This document shows positions 56,836 to 64,000 of a stretch of DNA of 64,000 nucleotides, piece after piece (within the stretch, counting starts at the first letter, position 1; the number at the start of each line of letters is the position of its first letter). The notes below the pieces were generated by a model. The model saw only the letters and a program-made list of their open reading frames with translations, had not been told where the DNA came from and did not search any database. The DNA is from Molanna angustata (taxonomy: Eukaryota > Arthropoda > Insecta > Trichoptera > Molannidae), in the NCBI GenBank assembly GCA_963576475.1, contig OY754978.1, forward strand, positions 19,289,678-19,353,677. Reading direction: 5' to 3'. A program made the translations under genes and the position numbers.

Positions 56836-56985
56836 TGTGTTTAAGTCTCGCAGTGTACACAGGAAAACTAAAATTACCCTGTACAAGACCATAGTCAGGA
56901 CTGTGTTGGCTAACAGTGAGATGCTTGCTGAGGGAGGCTAAGGCTCGATTTGGGCTGTAGCGCCATCGAAGAAGAAGAAGAAGTG
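56836..56985 (+). pseudogene. LINE C-terminal fragment with (GAA)n end
   Basis: The plus strand reads HRKTKITLYKTIVRTVL, like the RKTKLKLYKTLIRPV block of RT C-termini, then a shift, REAKARFGL and GAAGAAGAAGAAGAAG. Confidence 0.6.
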
Positions 56986-57062
56986 AGAGATAGAACAAAT
57001 TGATAGTATGCCACAAAAACATGATAAGTTGATATTAATTTACAATATAAGATGATTCTTAA

Positions 57063-57270
57063 GTTCTTGTGTTAACAGAGTTGGTAAGCCGTTCTGTTTC
57101 TGTGCGGGCGTCCTGGATTCGATTCCCAACAGAGGAGAAATTTATTTAAATTCATTTCTCATGCAAATGTTGCTTCTCTGGGCTAGAAACATTGGTTAGT
57201 TGGATGAAATTTCTATACGGCAATAAACTCGCCACTTGCGCAGGGTGCAAGGAAGTGTTCATTATAATTA
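57063..57270 (+). mobile_element. SINE3 copy (tRNA-derived), full length
   Basis: Box A-like ACAGAGTTGGTAAGCC and box B GGATTCGATTCCCAAC in a tRNA-like head. The body has TGCTTCTCTGGGCTAGAAAC and ATTGGTTAGTTGGATGAAAT. The end is CGCCACTTGCGCAGGGTGCA and AGGAAGTGTTCATT. Truncated copies are at 16908, 28275, 50868 and 62220. Confidence 0.75.
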
Positions 57271-58029
57271 CCTATTATTAAAATATTTTTCCATGATGAT
57301 TTTTGTTTAAATTGGTTAGTTTCATTTTAGACCTTGATAATGGCGAGTCACCTCGGCGATAGCGTTCGGGCATTGTAATCAAATTTGTGAAAAATACTTT
57401 TTTTTTATTAATTACAAATCAATACAAATTTACATATAAAGTACAATTTAAAAAGTTTTACAAATATGATACATATTCCATAATGAACTGTCTGATGTTG
57501 CTGATATTTTGGGAGATAGCTTACCGGTATTCAAAAAAAAATATGGATCTTTTATATCGATATAGCTGTCAACTTATGCAGTCGATCTATTGTCACATTC
57601 GATTTTTTTTCCCTCTCATCATTATTATTATATTTTTTCTAATTCTCTAATTCTTTTTTGTCTATGTTTATCTTAATCTGTGTTATCTAAATCTATATAT
57701 TTACATTTTATCTGAATCTATATTTTATGTTTTTATATTTCATCAATGTGTATATTTTTATTTGTTTCTGTATTTCATCTTTGTGTGTAATTAATTATTG
57801 TAAGTGTATATTGTAACAAGTAAATGGCTTATGCCGTATATTTTGTAAATAAATAAATAATAACCCTCTTTAATTGAGATAAATCTCGTGTTAAAGAGAG
57901 GAGTATCTATTTTGTAATGTTTCATCCGCCAAAATATTGCACATCTACTAACAAATTAATAAGAAGCTCCACAAAAAAAAAGAATTAAATAAATAAAAAA
58001 AAAATCAGTTCAATTTTTTGATTTTATTC
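57271..58029. other. AT-rich intergenic sequence; 3'-UTR-like run at 57600-57870
   Basis: TTTTTATCTGAATCTATATT-type blocks ending in TTTGTAAATAAATAAATAA, similar to 48050-48330. Possibly the 3' UTR of the same LINE family in two copies. Confidence 0.45.
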
Positions 58030-58719
58030 TTAAGGGGGGGGACTGCTGCCAACGTACCTATTTTTTAATTTGATATACCATCATTGTTTCTTATCAAATC
58101 GTTTTGAAAAAATAATTAGATAGTTTGGATATTAATAAACAAAAATATACCTTATTTTTTTGATAATGTTCTGTATAAATTCTTGTAGAAAAATAATGGC
58201 ATACCCCGATTTTCAACGTTTATCATGTATTTTTAATAAACTATAATGCGTAGAGTAATATATTTTTTTTAAAATTAAAGATGACAAAAATATCTTGAAA
58301 AATATGATGTGACGTTGCATTAATGCTTCATGTTTAGTAAATAAACCAAAAAAGCATTTATTGTCCATTCAGCGCCATTGCGTAATAAAAGTTTTTTTGG
58401 TTTATTTACTTAACCTGATGCGTTAATGCAACGTCATATCATATTTTTCCAGGTATTTTGTTCTTCTTTAATTAATAAAAAAACATATTGCTCTATACCT
58501 TATATTTTTTTAGAAATTTAAGATAAATGTCTAAAATCGGGGTATGCTTATTATTTTCCTACAAGAATATATACAGAACATAATCAAAAAGTTAAGGTAT
58601 ATTTCTCTTTATTAACATCCAAACTAACTAGGTTATTTTTTTCAAAATGATTCGTTTAGTAATAATGATGGTATATCAATTTGATAATATAGGTACGTTG
58701 GCAGCAGTCACCCTCTTAA
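58030..58719 (-). mobile_element. TTAA-flanked foldback transposon, copy 2 (690 bp)
   Basis: TTAA at 58030-58033 and 58716-58719. The end GACTGCTGCCAACGTACCTA appears at both sides. Its right arm is the reverse complement of the left arm of copy 1 (22027), including ATTATTACTAAACGAATCAT, and its centre contains TTCAGCGCCATTGCG. The two copies are therefore inverted relative to each other. Confidence 0.85.
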
Positions 58720-58723
58720 ATAT

Positions 58724-58768
58724 TGATTTCAGCCCAGACAATGCACAATATGCACATATACATATGTA
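58724..58768 (-). mobile_element. SINE3 scrap
   Basis: GATTTCAGCCCAGACAATGC matches the middle of SINE3 in reverse. Confidence 0.4.
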
Positions 58769-59585
58769 TTTTTTTTATTCAAGAAATAATATAAACTTGG
58801 AACCGCCGGTACTTCGAACAAAAAAATAATCAATTCTCATTATTTGGTAGGTACGTACATTATATCCAATATATTTGTTTGCATAAATCATCCAATTGGA
58901 TGCAATAGCTGTGAGTGGCAAGTTTTGTCTTTTATAAAAAAAACAAAAAAAAACTTCGACGTTTCTTAATGGACATAAATTATGGCTACATTCATACACA
59001 ATAGGGTCCTTTAATTATCTAAGATTTCATCAAAATTGTCATCGCGCCATTGACGAATGTCCATAATAAATCAACTTATCATACTTATAATAGGTACCTA
59101 CTCATCAGTTGATTGTTGAACACGTTTCGATAAATAATTTATCGTTAATAAGTTGTTATCTCTTTGTGATGAGTTATTGTTATCGTGATTAAGTTTCAGT
59201 GTATTATTTATGGTATGGTGGTAGGTAGACACTCAGTACTTACATTCTAGGGCATGGAGAATTTTCATTTATCATGTAAGAATTATGTTAAATATGTGGT
59301 GTTATCGTTGACACGTGTCTTCCGAATACACCTGCTTCGAGGTATCGCACATGATTCACCGGCCATTACAAGAACAACGTAGTATTCATGTAAGTCTTCT
59401 AAATGATATTCATGTAGTGCGCAATGAGATTATTCGTTTATTGAACGTATTGATAGACGAATGAGTCTCAAGAATTATAATCTCGATATATTCTCAAATA
59501 TTGAATTATTAACATTTTGGTACATTTTAACAAAATGTTTTATTTTATTTTACATCATTACTCGCGGGCAACAGGTACTATTTCA
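58769..59585. other. Intergenic sequence, nothing recognised
   Basis: No supported feature. Confidence 0.4.
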
Positions 59586-59587
59586 AA

Positions 59588-59762
59588 TATTAATTTAACA
59601 CGCACCCAATAACAATTGTCACATTCTGGAGACTTACGATATTAATCGTCTCACAGGTTCAGACTGAAAAATAATTAATAACTGTGTCTCGATCGGGAAT
59701 AGAAACCGGTACCTTTGGATCAGCAGTCAGATACCTAGCCAACTGAGCTACGAAGGTCGACA
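59588..59762 (-). mobile_element. SINE1 copy, full length
   Basis: Reverse complement of 24987-25200: AACACGCACCCAATAACAAT, ACATTCTGGAGACTTACGAT, ACCTTTGGATCAGCAGTCAG and GCCAACTGAGCTACGAAGG. Confidence 0.87.
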
Positions 59763-60875
59763 AAATATAGTTAAAAAAAATCATTCTCGACGTTGCTAAC
59801 TTTTTAATGTAAATACATAGGTAATGAGGACCATTTCTGATTTAATTTTAATCAAAGCAAGGATACAATCATTTATATAACACTTTAATCTATGATTTGA
59901 ATACGTGGAATGAAACAGAACGAACCATAGAACTCCAGAATATATCTGAGATGAAAATCTTAAGTAACATAACTGTTAAAACTCTTGCATAACTTTAAAA
60001 TAAGAAAAAAAACTGGTCAAATAGAGGACATTATTAAGCAAGTATCAACTGTCATATTCGCATATACAGGAGCGTTTGAAATCCCCTCTGGATATTTTCC
60101 CACCTAGATCTCACAATCATTATTCACCTAGAAAGACGGAACTCGTCATATCAGGAGACATAATTTTTGTATCATCAGACCATCAGAATGATATAAAAGC
60201 TCAGGGAGAAGAATAAGATTTTGCTGGTGGCATCGTTGTTGCAGCAGCAGTTTGCAGAAAACTCGTGGGACCGAAAATGGTAACATGCAAATGAATTGAA
60301 TCGATGGGGCAAAAAGTACTATAAAGTTGTCATTGTTTTATTTTCACAGTGCCTCACGAAACACATTTCTCTATACAGAGAAACGGCCAAATATCTTTAA
60401 ATCGATAAATCTTAACCATCTCGTCCTGGACAGCTGAGGGTCGCAGATAAGTGGCATGTCATGCCCACTGTTTTGCATCTAGAAATATTTATTACTAGTT
60501 GTATGTAACACATGATATCCAACTTACTGTTAAGGTTGATAATAAGTATAGTTGAAGAATACGTACCAAACTATAAACCCTTAAATAAAAATTATTGAAT
60601 ATTTTAAGATATTTTGTTTTTTATACAAACTTGTTGGTATGTATGCCAAGATAGGATACATAGTATGGAGAGGTCAGTCCTTTTTTCCTAGCCAGAATAT
60701 GAAAACAGCTAGATGGTATGGTATTTGTGTATGTATGTTTTGAGATTAAACATCAAACTATTGAGTCCTCGTAGATATTATGTATAGGTAGGTACTACCA
60801 TACAAATTGTATGAAACATTGTCGTCACTAATTTCAATTTGTACAAAAATGGTTAAAAAAATTGAGATGTTTTTT
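59763..60875. other. Intergenic sequence
   Basis: 60632-60690 (GATACATAGTATGGAGAGGT) resembles the reverse complement of 10855-10884. No gene was recognised. Confidence 0.4.
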
Positions 60876-60879
60876 TTTG

Positions 60880-61044
60880 TGTATATGTCCTTATTAAACA
60901 AGTGCATATACATCTTCCTACGTTCCCTAAAATAAGCATAAATGCTTGTGCTATAGGTGAACGAAATCGGTCGAGGCAGGATTCGATCTCGCGACCACTG
61001 GATTGCTAGCCCAGCGCGCTAACCGCTCTGTCATCGACCCCTCT
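60880..61044 (-). mobile_element. SINE2 copy, full length
   Basis: The 3' part is TATGTCCTTATTAAACAAGT and AAATAAGCATAAATGCTTGT. Box B is GGCAGGATTCGATCTCGC and box A is CGCTAACCGCTCTGTCATC. Confidence 0.88.
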
Positions 61045-61795
61045 AATGTACTGCTATAATGTGCATATTTTTTATAGAAAATGTAATCAATTCAAACAAG
61101 TTGGAGGACGGAAACACACAGACACACTAAATGTTCTACTCTAAGTTCTGTGTTCATCCATATACATTACGTATATGCTGCGATCATTCTTATTTACTGT
61201 GTTTGGACTTCAAATTTGAAAAAAACACGAAAAGTATAATAGAACTGGCCATACAAATCTCGCGTATCTTGGCATGATACTATGTCGATATGTTAAAAGA
61301 AATAAATTTTCGACAAATCGACAGTTGGGTTATGCATATCAGGTTTCTGGAGCTTTCTGTATCATGAACATATAGCATTTGATAAGAACATTGTCTCTTT
61401 TTCTCATTGAGTAAAGGTAGGTAGGTACTTTTGTAGAAATACGAGCATTAGCTGTATGATACGAAATATAGAATTGAGTACGAAGCAGTTTATCATAGAT
61501 GTCGTATTTCCAGATGTGACAGAAACTAATGTTTCGTTCTTGTGGTATCTAATAGTGTGATCATACGACATGACATCTCCGCAAACTGAACGAGTTACAA
61601 CATTTATCGATGTCTACCAACGGAACACAGGGCGAGTGGCTTTAGAAACTGCGGCCCGCGGTCGTTGTCATATCGCCTAAACATTGAATTCATTACAATA
61701 ACCCATAGACATTTATTACTATTGACAAAACCAGCTGAAGTATGGTTATAAGAAACAATTATTTATTAATCTGTCTGTACATAATATAAACAAAT
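61045..61795. other. Intergenic sequence, nothing recognised
   Basis: No supported feature. Confidence 0.4.
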
Positions 61796-61796
61796 A

Positions 61797-61850
61797 TACA
61801 CTGGCGGGCTTATTACCATTAGGCTATTTCATCCAACCATCCAGAATATA
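61797..61850 (-). repeat. LINE 3'-UTR-like tail fragment
   Basis: ACACTGGCGGGCTTATTACC and TTTCATCCAACCATCCAG are the reverse complement of the tail seen at 24240-24310. Confidence 0.55.
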
Positions 61851-62125
61851 TCGTGTACTTCGGAAGTAGGATCTCTTGGGATGGGAGAACAAGGAAAGAA
61901 GTTGACAGCCGAATACACCAGGCAAGGCTGGCTTTCAAGAAGAAGTCGAAGATCCTTGAGTCAAAAAACCTAGACTTGAAGCTCCGTAAGAGACTTACAA
62001 AAACATATGTGTGGAGCATACTGATGTATGGCTGTGAGACATGTTGTCTTACCGAAAGAGACAGAAATAGACTAGAGGCTTTCGAGATGTGGAGTTACAG
62101 AATAATACTGGGAATTTCCTGGAGG
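61850..62125 (+). pseudogene. LINE reverse transcriptase C-terminal fragment
   Basis: One open plus-strand frame reads YFGSRISWDGRTRKEVDSRI, AFKKKSKILESKNLDLKLRK and VWSILMYGCETCCLTERDRN, then EAFEMWSYRIILGISWRDH. This is the RT thumb to C-terminal block of the family also at 35740-35966. It stops where SINE1 sequence begins. Confidence 0.82.
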
Positions 62126-62130
62126 GACCA

Positions 62131-62165
62131 CAGATATCTAACCAGCTGAGCCACGAAAGCCGACA
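62131..62165 (-). mobile_element. SINE1 head fragment
   Basis: ATATCTAACCAGCTGAGCCA then CGAAAGCCGAC is the box A end of SINE1. Confidence 0.7.
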
Positions 62166-62226
62166 TACATGATATGGGTAATTACGAGGGTTTTGATTTC
62201 GCCGGTCGGACCAGACTTGTCCCCTT
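62166..62226 (+). mobile_element. Half copy of the 32957-33138 palindromic MITE
   Basis: CATGATATGGGTAATTACGA, GGGTTTTGATTTCGCCGGTC and GGACCAGACTTGTCCCC match its right arm. Confidence 0.75.
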
Positions 62227-62345
62227 GGGATCGATTCCCGATCATTATTTGTCACCCAAATCTTGCTTTTCTGGACTGAAACATTGGTAAGATGGAATGT
62301 CATTTGCCGTTTGGTAATAAAAACTCACTACTTGCTCAAGATTTT
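62220..62345 (+). mobile_element. SINE3 copy, 5'-truncated
   Basis: GGATCGATTCCCGA (box B region), TTGCTTTTCTGGACTGAAAC, ATTGGTAAGATGGAATGTCA and AATAAAAACTCACTACTTGC. Confidence 0.7.
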
Positions 62346-62454
62346 CGTAGGATTTTACATATGTTAAGGAATTATTCTTATAATATCAATCAGTTTTCCT
62401 GTTTGTAGTAGGCAGAGAATCAAACGGCATGTACAAATTATGCATTTAATAAGA

Positions 62455-62600
62455 ATTTATGCATATGTAGTTTAGGGAATCAATAAATATGTATATGTAC
62501 GTATTTCAAGGACATACCAATTTTTATTTCAAAACAAAAAATGCATGGCGAAGCAGGATTTGAATTCAAGTTCACTGGATTGCAAATCAGGATTTTGTGC
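62455..62600 (-). mobile_element. Degenerate SINE2 copy
   Basis: GAAGCAGGATTTGAATTCAA and TTCACTGGATTGCAAATCAG echo the box B region. The 3' part has TTTAGGGAATCAATAAATAT. Confidence 0.45.
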
Positions 62601-62710
62601 ATGGTATTAATCATTATACATATACTCAATAATGATTATAAAAATCTTATTCAACATAATACTGTCTGCTGCACCATATCACGGAAGAAAAAAATGAAGT
62701 TAGTCGCGGT

Positions 62711-62758
62711 GTTGGTAGGAAGCAGATATCTTGGCTTAGATATCTGCTTCCTACCAAC
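62711..62758. repeat. Perfect 20-bp inverted repeat
   Basis: GTTGGTAGGAAGCAGATATC, an 8-nt loop TTGGCTTA, and the exact complement. Confidence 0.92.
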
Positions 62759-62764
62759 CCCTCC

Positions 62765-64000
62765 CAACGCTACGTAGTGCGCTTCTTCGGAAGAGCAAAA
62801 TGGACCCAAATCCTAATAGCTGGTGTCCCCTACGTAGACATGTTAAAAAAAAAGAACCATCAGAGAAAGGACCGGAGTCCATGGGGAGGAGGATCTATAT
62901 AGGTTGGCTCAGAGGACAAAGATGTCTGTGCCAAACTCATATGTTTAAAAAACTTAGTTGTAATTGTAAAAGAGCTCCAAAACTCCTATGAATTAATTGA
63001 TGTAGAAAAGCGTTTTTAATCTTAAAAAAATACAATTAAGTAAGCATTGATATTTACGTGAAAACTTTATAAAGTCAAATCATTTTGAATAAATAATACA
63101 TACCTATATATTTTGTACTGAAAAAACATCCTAATATTTTTATTCTTTCTGATATAAATTCTTTAAACTGTATCAACTCTGAGACAGAAATAATTGCCAA
63201 TTATTTGGACATAAAAAACAACACATCGATTCTCTTTATTTTGTTATGGGTACCAATGTCATCTTTCAAAGTTGTTATCCTTGTCACATGAAGCTTCCCC
63301 GACGTGAGTAGGGAAGAGATGTATGTATGTAGGTATACAATATACTTATGTATTTTTTAAATTCGATACCCACTGAAATGCTGGCAGAGCAAATCTCAAA
63401 CCCGTGGTACCTACACAAAATATGTTGTTTTGTAGTGGATTGTATGAAAAAAAAGGTTATTTTTTCGTATTGTTTGTGAGTTTTTGAAACGGCGTTTTTA
63501 GCAATTGATACAAAAACAAATATCCAAACATGAATTTATGGCCACTCAATCTTCAAACTTTCTACTGATTTTGTCACAATTCCCAATATAAACGATGTTC
63601 AAAATTTAATATGCAAGAATGATTAAAATATCTAAAATTATATCAAAATATTTATACATTACTATTTATTTCTTAGAACATTATTACAAATAGGTACAAT
63701 ACGTATCACGATATATATGAGAGAAATTCAGGTGACATTATCAAATTCCTCAATTTTCAAAGTTGAGTTGATTGTCCTTAAAAATAGCTTGAAACCTCAA
63801 TTTAGTGTAGAAGAACGATAGTTTTATTAGATATGGCAGTGATTTTGAAGAAAAACGACAAATGAAAGTTAGAATAGGTACCTTCTATAAAAGAAAAATA
63901 AAATTGCCAATTTACATGTTCGAACACAATTTTCTTTTTGATATATTATTAAGTAAAATATATGGTACATATAATAATATTGTATAACATTTAAATGTCC
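62765..64000. other. AT-rich intergenic sequence, nothing recognised
   Basis: A 63-codon plus-strand frame (62800-62991) has RRIYIGWLRGQRCLCQ, which resembles the C-terminal region of some LINE ORFs but is too short to call. The remainder has no recognised element. Confidence 0.35.

Overview
This 64-kb window is AT-rich, eukaryotic, and almost entirely built of transposable elements and simple repeats. I found no complete host gene. An insect genome, most likely a moth or butterfly, is inferred from three things. The motif TAGGTACCTAC and its relatives recur throughout. The elements present (Pao/BEL LTR element, RTE-like LINE, tRNA-derived SINEs, palindromic MITEs) are the common lepidopteran set. 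All coding signal belongs to mobile elements. This is an inference from composition, not a species identification.

The best-preserved part is 0.7-10.7 kb, a two-level nest read on the minus strand. An RTE-like non-LTR retrotransposon (about 3.4 kb, one ORF for AP endonuclease and reverse transcriptase, ending in a GTAT repeat tail) is split by a full-length Pao/BEL LTR retrotransposon at 1585-8188. That element has 365-bp LTRs differing at two positions, a 5-bp target duplication GGCCT, a tRNA-Tyr-like primer site, a polypurine tract, gag, and protease-RT-RNase H-integrase. Gag and pol share one frame and are separated by a single TAA. The LINE frame is continuous across the target site, so the LINE ORF was open when the Pao element landed in it.

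The rest (10.7-64 kb) is a mosaic of short decayed copies. It includes remnants of at least four non-LTR families near 15.1, 17.1, 20.8, 24.3, 24.8, 26.3-27.1, 28.7, 35.1, 44.1, 51.7, 56.8 and 61.8 kb. Three tRNA-derived SINE families are here called SINE1, SINE2 and SINE3. A fourth short family (SINE4) ends like the resident RTE LINE. There are also several foldback or palindromic elements, including two TTAA-flanked copies of one 0.69-kb element in opposite orientations, and a triplicated AT-rich family, one copy of which carries a 4 x 53-bp tandem array. Long microsatellites are (GT)n at 1, (AATG)n at 11.7 kb, and (TTTA)n at 19.7 and 33.7 kb.

Possible host or non-repeat signals are weak: a THAP-like zinc-finger half near 38.4 kb, duplicated CRE/CCAAT/ATGGCGG modules at 40.1 and 40.8 kb, and a GC-richer block at 12.5-13.5 kb. 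Family names are from recognised motifs; no database comparison was possible.
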